A DNA stretch of 64,000 bases from Bacteroidales bacterium (lineage in GTDB: Bacteria; Bacteroidota; Bacteroidia; Bacteroidales; UBA6680). Within the stretch, counting starts at the first letter, position 1, and each line of letters opens with the position of its first letter. The stretch spans positions 96,609 to 160,608 of the forward strand of contig JAOARD010000043.1 in NCBI GenBank assembly GCA_025210735.1, given 5' to 3'. Position numbers and translations under genes: made by a program. The notes under the pieces are model-generated. The model was not told the DNA's origin, made no database searches, and saw nothing but the letters and a program-made list of their open reading frames with translations. Below, piece by piece: positions 26,756-34,676 of the stretch.

Positions 26756-27847
26756 ATGAGTAGAGTTATTGTTTTTTTAGCATCGGTACTTCTGTTGGCT
26801 TCATGTAAAACCACTGAGTTTACATCAGCAACATCAAAAAAGGTACAATCTACAGATACATTATCAGATAAATCAATTGTATATGGTCTGCCAAAATCTA
26901 CCTTGGTATTTGAAGTAAAACAAATAAAAGAGAAGTACTTTCCTGGACCATTTGCCGAATATGCATCGTTACTATTAGGAATTAACGGTGTTGAGAAAGA
27001 TGAAAAAGAGATGTATTACATTGATAATATACTGATAAGTCAGTATCGTGAGTTAGACTCTGAAATGATGTTTGTAGTTGACCCTGGCGATGAGCATATT
27101 GAATACCTTAAATTGTCTAAACAAGGGTTGATATTTTTTCCGGAGAATATAAACGTAAGTGATGTATTTAATAATAACAGAGGAGAAGATATTGATAAAT
27201 ATCTGTTTACAAATACAACAGTTAAACCAAACTATAATCTGAAGAATACATCGTTATCAAGAGTTTCAGGACAAAGTAACTATAGTGGTGTACCAGTAAT
27301 GAGAAAACAGCTTGTGCAGAAGAGTAAAATAGATAAAGCTAAGGAGGCTGCTGAAGTTATTCTGAATATAAGAGAGCGAAGATTGCTATTGTTACTTGGT
27401 GAGGAAGAGTTGTTTCCTGTAGGTGAGGCAATGCAGAGTATTGTTGATGAACTTGCGCGTATAGAGAAAGAGTATTTGTCGCTATTTATTGGTAAAACAT
27501 TAAAAACAGAGCAGACATATTATTTTGAATATACACCAAACAAACAGGATGTAGAGTTGCCATATGTATTATTCCGTTTTGCTGAGAATAAAGGTATTGT
27601 TGATGAGAACAATTTTAAGGGCAGACCATTTGTTGTTGATATAAGTGGTTTATCTGAACCATTAGAGAATAATGTTATTACTTCTTTTAATGGACTTACA
27701 GGAAATAGTCATAGAATATATTATAGGATTCCGGAGGTTGTAACAATAAAAGTGGTTGACAAGTCTAATGTGCTTGTCAGTAAGAGGGTTCTTGTAGAGC
27801 AATTTGGAAAAATGTCTTCGGTACCGGCAAAAAACATAAAATTTTAA
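26756..27847 (+). CDS. DUF4831-family lipoprotein
   Basis: The 363-residue protein has a lipoprotein signal (MSRVIVFLASVLLLASCKTT, Cys17). YGLPKSTLVFEVKQIKEKYFPGPFAEYASLLLGI near residues 44-80 is the hallmark of the Bacteroidetes DUF4831 family. A central RERRLLLLLGEEELFPVGEAMQSIV block follows. Function is unknown. The upstream nnrDE gene is probably co-transcribed; an AG-rich stretch (AAAAGGAGAAA) precedes the ATG. Confidence 0.85.
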   Translation: MSRVIVFLASVLLLASCKTTEFTSATSKKVQSTDTLSDKSIVYGLPKSTLVFEVKQIKEKYFPGPFAEYASLLLGINGVEKDEKEMYYIDNILISQYRELDSEMMFVVDPGDEHIEYLKLSKQGLIFFPENINVSDVFNNNRGEDIDKYLFTNTTVKPNYNLKNTSLSRVSGQSNYSGVPVMRKQLVQKSKIDKAKEAAEVILNIRERRLLLLLGEEELFPVGEAMQSIVDELARIEKEYLSLFIGKTLKTEQTYYFEYTPNKQDVELPYVLFRFAENKGIVDENNFKGRPFVVDISGLSEPLENNVITSFNGLTGNSHRIYYRIPEVVTIKVVDKSNVLVSKRVLVEQFGKMSSVPAKNIKF

Positions 27848-27920
27848 GTATCTATATATCTAGATTTAGCTATATTTGTATTTAATTATTTATGCAAATA
27901 AATAAACATTGAAAGCTAAT

Positions 27921-27966
27921 GATGAAACGAGTCGTGATAAAATGTTATTCAACGGCTCGTTTCATC
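27921..27966 (+). repeat. Long hairpin upstream of the OsmC leader
   Basis: GATGAAACGAGTCG (27921-27934) pairs with CGGCTCGTTTCATC (27953-27966), 14 bp with one G-U, around an 18-nt loop. No T-run follows, so it is not an ordinary terminator. Its left arm begins with ATGAAACGA, the same as the first bases of the dispersed leader elements. Confidence 0.7.
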
Positions 27967-27989
27967 AGTTCATTAAATAAATTAAAAGA

Positions 27990-28081
27990 TGTAACTAAGC
28001 ATTGAGTAAAGAATTTCTCGTACAAGAGAATTACTAAATTATGCGAGTTTTATCTGATAAATAAAAAACAATTATAAACAG
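27990..28081 (+). promoter_or_regulatory. Dispersed leader element, copy 2 (upstream of OsmC gene)
   Basis: AACTAAGCATTGAG opens the element. GCAT (27999-28002) faces ATGC (28041-28044). Between them GTAA...TTCTC and GAGAATTAC pair with a 5-nt bulge. It continues GCGAGTTTTATCTGATAAAT and ends ACAATTATAAACAGATG, the ATG being the OsmC start. A -7-like TATATTTG at 27871-27878 could start a ~197-nt leader containing this and the preceding hairpin. Confidence 0.75.
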
Positions 28082-28480
28082 ATGAAAAGTAAAACAGTTT
28101 GGGTTGATAATTTTAAATCAACAATTACAGATGACAGAGGACATGAGTATATTGTAGACCTTCCGGAAAGAGCAGGAGGAGAGGATGCAGGAACATCTGC
28201 ATTAGAGATGTGTGCAATGACATTTGGAGGTTGTATATCTACAATATTTGCAATGGTTGCTAAAAAGATGAGACTAACATTTACAAAGTTAGAGGTTGAT
28301 GTTGACGCAATAAAAGGACAGGATACAATAACAGAATGTACTTATAAGGTAATTATAGAGTCTGAGGAAGATTTCGAGAAGTTAGAGAAGTGTCTTGAAG
28401 TAACAGAAAAGACATGTCCTGTTGGAGTGCTTTATAGAAAAGCAGGAGTAGAAATAAAAGGAGAACTTGTTAAGCTGTAA
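28082..28480 (+). CDS. OsmC-family protein
   Basis: The 132-residue protein has the OsmC/Ohr fold pattern: GTSALEMCAMTFGGCISTIFAMVAKKM (first Cys in the central helix) and CLEVTEKTCPVGVLYRKAGVEI, with a second Cys near the end. The paired cysteines are those that reduce organic hydroperoxides in this family, so a peroxide defence role is likely. It is preceded by a copy of the dispersed leader element and followed by a bidirectional terminator. Confidence 0.88.
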   Translation: MKSKTVWVDNFKSTITDDRGHEYIVDLPERAGGEDAGTSALEMCAMTFGGCISTIFAMVAKKMRLTFTKLEVDVDAIKGQDTITECTYKVIIESEEDFEKLEKCLEVTEKTCPVGVLYRKAGVEIKGELVKL

Positions 28481-28500
28481 TTAGCAAATGATATAAAATA

Positions 28501-28529
28501 AAAAAGCCTTGCTTATGCAAGGCTTTTTT
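28501..28529. terminator. Bidirectional terminator between osmC-like gene and rplS
   Basis: AAAAAGCCTTGC and GCAAGGCTTTTT pair around TTAT; A and T runs flank both sides, serving the convergent genes. Confidence 0.88.
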
Positions 28530-28544
28530 ATATCTATTAACTTA

Positions 28545-28895
28545 TTAGAATCGTCTCTCTTTAATACGAGCACTTTTACCAGTAAGTTTACGTAGATAAA
28601 AGATTCTTGCTCTACGAACTTTTCCTCTCTTATTAACTTCAATGTTTTCAATGAAAGGAGAAGTTATAGGGAAGATTCTTTCAACACCAATGTTACCTGA
28701 CATTTTTCTTACAGTAAAAGTTTCAGTATTTCCACTTCCTCTTCTCTGAAGAACAACTCCACGGTACTTCTGGATACGCTCTTTGTTACCCTCTTTAATC
28801 TTATACTCAACAGTAATTGTGTCTCCACTCTTGAACTCAGGGAACTCTTTTAAGTTCTCTATACAAGCCTGCTCTGCAACTTTAATTAAATCCAT
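28545..28895 (-). CDS. rplS: 50S ribosomal protein L19
   Basis: The 116-residue protein matches L19 along its length ([92 protein letters not shown]). It is a structural protein of the large subunit at the 30S-50S interface. It is monocistronic; TATCTTTG on the minus strand (28976-28983) is a good -7 element, implying an ~80-nt leader. Confidence 0.97.
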   Translation of the reverse strand: MDLIKVAEQACIENLKEFPEFKSGDTITVEYKIKEGNKERIQKYRGVVLQRRGSGNTETFTVRKMSGNIGVERIFPITSPFIENIEVNKRGKVRRARIFYLRKLTGKSARIKERRF

Positions 28896-29200
28896 TGTTT
28901 TCTTATTATTATTCGTTATACAATATTACGGACACCTGTGTTCGCGTAAGAGATTGTTTTTACAAAAGTCGGATGCAAAGATAGTGTTTATTATTTTATT
29001 GGCATAATGATTGTGTTAAATAAGTTGAGAATATTTGTTTAACTACTGATGTTGATAACTCAGAAAATTTCTTTTAATAAAAATGAAATTTTCTTGTTTT
29101 TTATTTTGTTTTAAATCAGGTGTTTATGCTAAACCTGTTGATAAGTGTTGAAAAAAGATTGCTTTTTTTTGATTGTTGTATTACTTCTTTTACTATATTG

Positions 29201-29367
29201 CAGCGTAATTAATAGAGAGATTAAGATTTACAGATAATGATTTGTCTATTAATAACATTATCCGTAATGGAAAGAGACTGAAGATCCCTAGTTTAGGGTT
29301 AATTACAGTGTGGTTTATGTTTTCATGCTCAAAGGCGAATAACCGGGAGGTTCTTCGCTTTTTTTTA
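29201..29367 (+). ncRNA. Candidate structured small RNA
   Basis: A near-consensus promoter (TTG 29173-29175, N18, TATATTG 29194-29200) is followed by ~165 nt with hairpins and no gene. The hairpins are GATAATG (29233-29239) / CATTATC (29256-29262), GTAAT (29264-29268) / ATTAC (29302-29306) enclosing CCCTA (29286-29290) / TAGGG (29294-29298), and a final GCGAA-AACC / GGTT-TTCGC hairpin (29335-29358) followed by TTTTTTTT. The layout is that of a free-standing sRNA; size would suit a 6S-like RNA but I cannot establish that. The rest of the gap 28896-29379 shows nothing else. Confidence 0.5.
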
Positions 29368-29379
29368 TTTATCATATTT

Positions 29380-29862
29380 TTAAAATAAAGCCTTAAAAAA
29401 GTATACACCCATATATAAACTGGCAAAAAGTTTAATCCCTGTTCCTATTAAAAAACCAACCAGCGAACCAATTGCTGATCTGAATGCTGCAATAATATCT
29501 TTTTTGTGTATTATTTCAAATATTAATGCTCCTATAAATGGTCCGGCAATTAACCCTATTGGAGGAAAAAGAAAAACTCCAATAATAAGACCTAGGGTGG
29601 CACCTCTTACACCATGCTTGGTTCCTCCGTATAATTTTGTTCCCCAAATTGGGATTATATAATCAAATACTGTTATTACCACAGTTGCAATAGCCCAAAT
29701 AATTAAAAATTCAGAAGAGAATGTTCCAATACCGCTATAATGCAATAAAAGTATTGCGATATAACTGATTGGTGGTCCCGGAATAATAGGAACCAAACAA
29801 CCAGCTATACCGGTAAAGACCAAAATACCACCTATAATTACAAGTATAATGTCAATAAGCAT
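29380..29862 (-). CDS. DUF456-family membrane protein
   Basis: The 160-residue protein has four to five hydrophobic segments rich in Gly and Pro (GGILVFTGIAGCLVPIIPGPPISYIAILLLHY; FDYIIPIWGTKLYGGTKHGVRGATLGLIIGVFLFPPIGLIAGPFIGA). This Gly-rich pattern is characteristic of DUF456. The function is unknown. It starts 3 bp after the TPR gene stop and is therefore in the same operon. Confidence 0.85.
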   Translation of the reverse strand: MLIDIILVIIGGILVFTGIAGCLVPIIPGPPISYIAILLLHYSGIGTFSSEFLIIWAIATVVITVFDYIIPIWGTKLYGGTKHGVRGATLGLIIGVFLFPPIGLIAGPFIGALIFEIIHKKDIIAAFRSAIGSLVGFLIGTGIKLFASLYMGVYFFKALF

Positions 29863-29865
29863 GGG

Positions 29866-31857
29866 TTAATCTTTTTTACAGTATCGTTTAATTACATTGT
29901 AGGCTTCTTCAATACCAAGTTCACCAGACTTGCTTATATTTTTACAGCCCTCTTCATGTTTTTTCAAATATAATAAAACCAGCCCCTTATTAAAATAAGC
30001 TTCACCTAAACTGTTGTTTTCTTTGATAGCCTTATCAAAATCGTCCATAGCCTCCTCAAAATCCTTCATATATGCTTTCAGGGTTCCTCTATTATAATAT
30101 GCAAAAGAGAAAGACGGATCAAGTCTGATTACCTTATTGTAATCAGATATAGCATCGTTATAATCTATATCTTGCGAAGATTTTGGTTGATTATCATATA
30201 CATCTTTATCCTCTTTAATCTTAACAACCGATGAGTAATCTCCGAGTGAATTTATAAAACTGATCATCTCACTTCTTGCAAAAGCAAGATTAAAGTGTGC
30301 AGGAATAAACCTTGGGTTTCTCAGTATGCACTGCTCATATTGTGTTATTGATGTATTGTAATTTTGTATTTGCTGATTAAGCATACCCAGATAGAGCGTT
30401 TTTATAGTGTTTTCATATTCATTTGTGGTAATGATATCACTAATGCTACTAATTTTTGTTAGTACTGTATCTGTAGCTGTCGATTTTTCATTTAATGCAA
30501 TCTCAAGCTCCAGATCAAGATAATTTATCTTATTTATCTGTTCAATTGCCGGATAATAATATTTCAGATTAAAAGGTTTGTATTTGTCTTTCTTTTCAAA
30601 TATCGCAAAAAGAGGTAACAGATCTATATCTATATAAGTATTCTGTATTCTGTTGTTGTTTCCTCCTCTGTAAAATTCAGAATCAAAAGCAATAATTTTA
30701 CTATAATTTGCAGATGTGTCAGCAAAAGCCTTTTTATCCTTATCTGTCATTTTACTGAACTCTTCCAGCTTTCTGTTTCCTGTATTGTAATCCCTTTTAG
30801 CCTCTTTGTATCTCTTTTTAAGACTCTTTAGATTGGCTCTGTTAAAATACGCCTTTGCAAAATCAGGAAATAGATCAATAGTTTTGTCATAACTTCTTAT
30901 TGCTGCGTCAATATTGCCTTTATTAGATAACAAAAGAGCTTTGTTGAAATGGCAATATATATTATTGGGGTTTATCATAATAACTCTGTCAAAATCCTCT
31001 AATGCACCATCGTAATCTCCAATACGCATTTTTGTAATTGCCCTATTATATATTGTTAGTGCATGTTCCGGGTTTAGTTTAATAACTCTGTCAAAATCTT
31101 CTATTGCGGAGTTGTAATTTTCCTGACTATTATAAGCAAAAGCTCTGTGAAAGTAACTGTCAGGAGCAAGAGAATCCAGTTCAATAGCTTTTGTGAAATC
31201 CCATATGGCCTTATCATACTCTCTGTTTGCCATCAATACTAATCCCCTTCTGTTGTATGCTTCAGGATGAAAAGGGTTCATGTTAACAGTAAGATCAAAA
31301 TCGTCAAATGCACCTATTGTATCTTTAAGATACATTTTAGCAGAACCTCTGTTTAAATATGTTTCCGGAATAAGAGGATCTAACCTTATACTCTTATTAA
31401 AATCCTTTACAGATTCGTCGTATTTTTTGAATAATAATTTTGCTATACCTCTATTCAGATAGATATATGGATTATTAGGCTTTAATTCTGCCGCTATATT
31501 AAAATCGTTCAGAGCTTCCTGATAATTTTTTAATCTGTTTTGTGTAATTGCCCGATAGTGGTAAGCGTCTGTAAAAACGGGATTTAGTTTTAATGTATGA
31601 TTAAAATCATTAAGGGCACCGTTAAAGTCTCCTAAATTGAATTTTGCTATACCTCTAAAAAAATAAGGTTCGTACAATTGAGGGTATATTTTAATTACAA
31701 TATTGAACCTTTCAATGGCTGATATGTATTTTTCGTCAAAAAGTTCAGTTCTTCCTACGTTTAAAAAATATGTTTTATTAAGTTGCGCATGGATTTGATC
31801 CGATGCTATTATAGAAAAATATAGAAAGAGAAATAGAATTGTATATTTTAGTTTCAT
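29866..31857 (-). CDS. Exported tetratricopeptide-repeat protein
   Basis: The 663-residue protein has a signal peptide (MKLKYTILFLFLYFSIIASDQIHAQ) and about ten consecutive TPR units from residue 30 (pattern AYHYRAITQNRLKNYQEALNDFNIAAELKPN, AYNRRGLVLMANREYDKAIWDFTKAIELD), a central non-repeat segment (about 375-490) and three further TPRs near the C-terminus. It is probably a periplasmic or surface scaffold for protein-protein contacts; partner unknown. A -7-like TATTTTTG (31879-31886, minus strand) lies just upstream. Confidence 0.85.
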   Translation of the reverse strand: MKLKYTILFLFLYFSIIASDQIHAQLNKTYFLNVGRTELFDEKYISAIERFNIVIKIYPQLYEPYFFRGIAKFNLGDFNGALNDFNHTLKLNPVFTDAYHYRAITQNRLKNYQEALNDFNIAAELKPNNPYIYLNRGIAKLLFKKYDESVKDFNKSIRLDPLIPETYLNRGSAKMYLKDTIGAFDDFDLTVNMNPFHPEAYNRRGLVLMANREYDKAIWDFTKAIELDSLAPDSYFHRAFAYNSQENYNSAIEDFDRVIKLNPEHALTIYNRAITKMRIGDYDGALEDFDRVIMINPNNIYCHFNKALLLSNKGNIDAAIRSYDKTIDLFPDFAKAYFNRANLKSLKKRYKEAKRDYNTGNRKLEEFSKMTDKDKKAFADTSANYSKIIAFDSEFYRGGNNNRIQNTYIDIDLLPLFAIFEKKDKYKPFNLKYYYPAIEQINKINYLDLELEIALNEKSTATDTVLTKISSISDIITTNEYENTIKTLYLGMLNQQIQNYNTSITQYEQCILRNPRFIPAHFNLAFARSEMISFINSLGDYSSVVKIKEDKDVYDNQPKSSQDIDYNDAISDYNKVIRLDPSFSFAYYNRGTLKAYMKDFEEAMDDFDKAIKENNSLGEAYFNKGLVLLYLKKHEEGCKNISKSGELGIEEAYNVIKRYCKKD

Positions 31858-32004
31858 AAATTGTTATTTTTTGAATATCAAAAATAGCGAATTTATGCTT
31901 AGATAGACTAATATTTTGTTTTTTTAAGATTTTTTATAACCTTTTGAACGTGTTGACGTAATATATATGCAAAAGATAATTTTTAATACAAACCGTTAAA
32001 ACAT

Positions 32005-32565
32005 ATGGAAGACTATCCTGGTGAAGTTTGGAAAATTTTAGAGTACCCAGGTCTTGCGCCTGAAGAACATTACGAGATTTCCAATTATGGAAGAATTAAG
32101 AGTTACAAAGTTAATAAGCTTAATGGTAAGATTATTAAAGGATCTTACCTGAAAGGTTATAACATTATTAATGTTAAGCTTGAAGGAGGAAAAAGAAAGA
32201 CTCTTTTCATGCATAAACTTGTAGCTGAGTATTATGTTGATCAAGAGAGTGATTTACAGAAGCATGTAATACATCTTGATTATTCAAAATCAAACAACCA
32301 TTTTGAAAATCTTAAATGGGTTACTTTCCAAACATTCAATGCACATCACAGATTAAATCCTAATTATCAGGCTCAAAAGGGTCTTATTAGGAATGCTAAG
32401 TTAACTGAGGCTGATGTAATCAGACTTAAGAAAAAACTTAGACGTGGCAAGTACAAATTGTACAAGTTAGCTAAAGAGTTCGGCATTACGCATACTCAAC
32501 TTAACAGAATCAGATCTGGAGAGAACTGGAGTCATGTTACAATTGACGATGACGATGACGAATAG
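32005..32565 (+). CDS. NUMOD4/HNH-type DNA-binding protein, HNH site degenerate
   Basis: The 186-residue protein begins with a NUMOD4 motif (VWKILEYPGLAPEEHYEISNYGRIKS), followed by an HNH-like region (MHKLVAEYYVDQESDLQKHVIHLDYSKSNNHFENLKWVT) and a C-terminal helix-turn-helix-like segment (KLAKEFGITHTQLNRIRSG). It ends in an acidic tail DDDDDE. NUMOD4/HNH proteins are typically homing-type endonucleases of phages. Here the usual N-H-x-D-G of the HNH core reads I-H-L-D-Y, so nuclease activity may be weak or lost. It sits alone with its own terminator, more like a host DNA-binding protein than an active selfish element. Confidence 0.7.
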   Translation: MEDYPGEVWKILEYPGLAPEEHYEISNYGRIKSYKVNKLNGKIIKGSYLKGYNIINVKLEGGKRKTLFMHKLVAEYYVDQESDLQKHVIHLDYSKSNNHFENLKWVTFQTFNAHHRLNPNYQAQKGLIRNAKLTEADVIRLKKKLRRGKYKLYKLAKEFGITHTQLNRIRSGENWSHVTIDDDDDE

Positions 32566-32572
32566 AAAATAT

Positions 32573-32604
32573 AAAAAAGGAGAGGCTTTAACCTCTCCTT
32601 TTTT
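32573..32604. terminator. Bidirectional terminator between HNH-like gene and FKBP gene
   Basis: AAAAAAGGAGAGG and CCTCTCCTTTTTT pair around CTTTAA; it serves both convergent genes. Confidence 0.88.
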
Positions 32605-32628
32605 ATATCATATAAATATTTTTTGCAA

Positions 32629-33186
32629 TTAACATCCGCAACCACAATTACCCTCTTTTTCGTCAGGGTTACAACTCTCTTTCTCATCGCATCCACAGCC
32701 ACAATCACTGTTCTGAAGACCTGCGTTAAGCTCCTCTTCTGTAGCTTCGCGAATATCAATAACTTCACCTTTGAAACTAAGATCATCACCTGCAAGTGGG
32801 TGATTGAAGTCCATCTTTACAGTCTCGTCACTAATCTCAAGTACAATACCTGTAAGTCTGTTACCTTGGTTATCTAACATAGGTACAGTTTTTCCTACAG
32901 CAACAACATCTTCGTTGATTTTTCCTTCAACTTCAAAGATGTTTTTAGGAAGTTCAACAACGTTATCCTCTCTGAAATCTCCGTAGGCTTCGTCCTTTTT
33001 GATATCAAAGTTAAACTTATCGCCTACCTTCAGACCAGCGATATTCTCCTCAAATTTAGGAAGAAGAGTACCTGTGCCAAATATGATCTTTAATGGCTGG
33101 ATATCTGTTACACTCTCAATAGTGTTACCTTTTACGGCTAAATCGTATGTTAATGAAACAACCTTATTTTTCTCTATTATCATCAT
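32629..33186 (-). CDS. SlyD-like FKBP-type peptidyl-prolyl isomerase
   Basis: The 185-residue protein has the SlyD two-domain layout: FKBP half (KVVSLTYDLAVKGNTIES, FGTGTLLPKFEENIAGLKVGDKFNF), inserted flap domain (PKNIFEVEGKINEDVVAVGKTVPMLDNQGNRLTGIV), then the return to FKBP (VKMDFNHPLAGDDLSFKGEVIDIREAT). The C-terminal tail has seven Cys residues in CGCGCDEKESC and CGCGC clusters, the metal-binding tail seen in SlyD (there His-rich). It is likely a cytosolic folding catalyst and nickel/zinc-binding chaperone. Confidence 0.92.
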   Translation of the reverse strand: MMIIEKNKVVSLTYDLAVKGNTIESVTDIQPLKIIFGTGTLLPKFEENIAGLKVGDKFNFDIKKDEAYGDFREDNVVELPKNIFEVEGKINEDVVAVGKTVPMLDNQGNRLTGIVLEISDETVKMDFNHPLAGDDLSFKGEVIDIREATEEELNAGLQNSDCGCGCDEKESCNPDEKEGNCGCGC

Positions 33187-33270
33187 GTAAAAATTTTATT
33201 TGGTGCAAAGTAACTACTTTTTTCTTACAATATCTTCTGTTTGGCTAAATTGTAGCACTATTATTTTGTA

Positions 33271-34482
33271 TTAAACCTTAAGCTTTTCTCCTTCAGATTT
33301 GGCAATTATTGCAGCTCCGCAACTGTCGCTCCATACATTTGTTGCTGTTCTGAACATATCTAATACTCTGTCTACTATAAATATTATACCAATACCCTCA
33401 AGAGGTAATCCTATTGAACTTAAGATAATTGTAAGCATTACAATACCAGCCATAGGTATTCCGGCAGCTCCAATAGAGGCAAGCAGAGCTGTGCCTACAG
33501 CAATAAGCTGATCGGTAAAAGCAATATCGTAGCCCAGAGCCTGAGCTATAAACAGAGCTGCTACAAGTTCGTAAAGGGCTGTACCATCCATGTTTACAGT
33601 TGCTCCAAGCGGAAGTGTAAAACCACTAATTTTATTTGATATACCAGCCTTATCCTCGGCAGAGTTAATAGTTATTGGAAGTGTTGCACTAGATGAAGAT
33701 GTTGAAAATGCAGTAATAAGAGGCGTGGACATAGCCTTGAAATACTTTATCGGATTAACTTTTCCTATAATCCAAACCATTGCAGGTAGCGTTAAACAAA
33801 AATGGAATGCCAGTGCTGCTAAAACAGTACCAGAGTACCATAAGAGACCCTCTGCCATTGCTGATATTGATGATGTTTCTGCAACAACTCCTGCAACTAT
33901 ACTGAATACGCCATAAGGAGTAAGTTTCATTATAAACATTGTAACCTTCATCATAAGCTCGTTAAAAGCCTCAAAGAAAGAGGTGAAAACCTTTTTTGTT
34001 TTTCTGTTTGTTTTATTTATAAAAATACCAAACAGAATAGATATGAATATTACTGATAGCATTTTGTTTTCAGCTATAGCGCTAAATATATTCGACGGTA
34101 CAATATCCATCAATGTGTCGGCTATTGATGCATCCGTTATATCGGTTTCAGAATAGTTTTGTGGAACAGTCATATTCATGCCCTCTCCGGGAGCAATCAT
34201 ATTAACAAAGAACAGACCAGTGAATATGGCAAGTATACTTGTAGAAAGGTAATAGCTTATAGTCTTAAGCCCTAGTCTGCCAAGATTATCGTTTGTACCT
34301 ATAGATATTATACCATGTATTATTGAACTTAATATTAAAGGAACAATTATTAGTTTCAGCAGTTTTAAAAATATTGTCCCGGCCCAGGTAATATACTTTA
34401 TATCTTCTCTGAAGAAATATCCGGCAGGTATGGCCAGTGCAAGAGATATTAATATTTGCCAATGAAGTTTAATCTTTAACAT
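33271..34482 (-). CDS. Dicarboxylate/amino acid:cation symporter (DAACS family)
   Basis: The 403-residue protein has the eight-helix plus re-entrant loop layout of the glutamate transporter family. Diagnostic blocks are LIVPLILSSIIHGI, the serine-rich hairpin FSTSSSSATLPITI, LGATVNMDGTALYE (NMDGT sodium/substrate motif) and GIPMAGIVMLTIILSSIGLP. It imports glutamate, aspartate or C4-dicarboxylates with sodium or protons. Aspartate uptake would fit the aspartase in this window (inference). It has a strong promoter. Confidence 0.93.
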   Translation of the reverse strand: MLKIKLHWQILISLALAIPAGYFFREDIKYITWAGTIFLKLLKLIIVPLILSSIIHGIISIGTNDNLGRLGLKTISYYLSTSILAIFTGLFFVNMIAPGEGMNMTVPQNYSETDITDASIADTLMDIVPSNIFSAIAENKMLSVIFISILFGIFINKTNRKTKKVFTSFFEAFNELMMKVTMFIMKLTPYGVFSIVAGVVAETSSISAMAEGLLWYSGTVLAALAFHFCLTLPAMVWIIGKVNPIKYFKAMSTPLITAFSTSSSSATLPITINSAEDKAGISNKISGFTLPLGATVNMDGTALYELVAALFIAQALGYDIAFTDQLIAVGTALLASIGAAGIPMAGIVMLTIILSSIGLPLEGIGIIFIVDRVLDMFRTATNVWSDSCGAAIIAKSEGEKLKV

Positions 34483-34525
34483 GGGTATAATAGTTATTTA
34501 TATTTGATTTTGCACCACAAGATAT

Positions 34526-34555
34526 CAAACATAAATAGTGTCAGCAAGAAAACAA
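34526..34555 (-). promoter_or_regulatory. Bacteroidetes-type promoter of the DAACS symporter
   Basis: On the minus strand TTG (34553-34555), 19 bp, then TATGTTTG (34526-34533) match TTG-N19-21-TAnnTTTG. The distance to the ATG is about 45 nt. Confidence 0.7.
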
Positions 34556-34676
34556 TACATTTCCTTGTTATTGGTAAACAAAAAGATCGGTTTAAAGCAT
34601 GTAAATTTACTTATAGAAAATACCTTTTCTGAAGGTAAAGAATCCGGATTACCAGAATACAGTATATGTATAAATG

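Noticed and set aside
29193..29426. 77-codon minus-strand frame antisense to the candidate small RNA
   Set aside because: Low-complexity hydrophobic and Arg/Lys-rich translation without start context; it overlaps the 3' end of the DUF456 gene.
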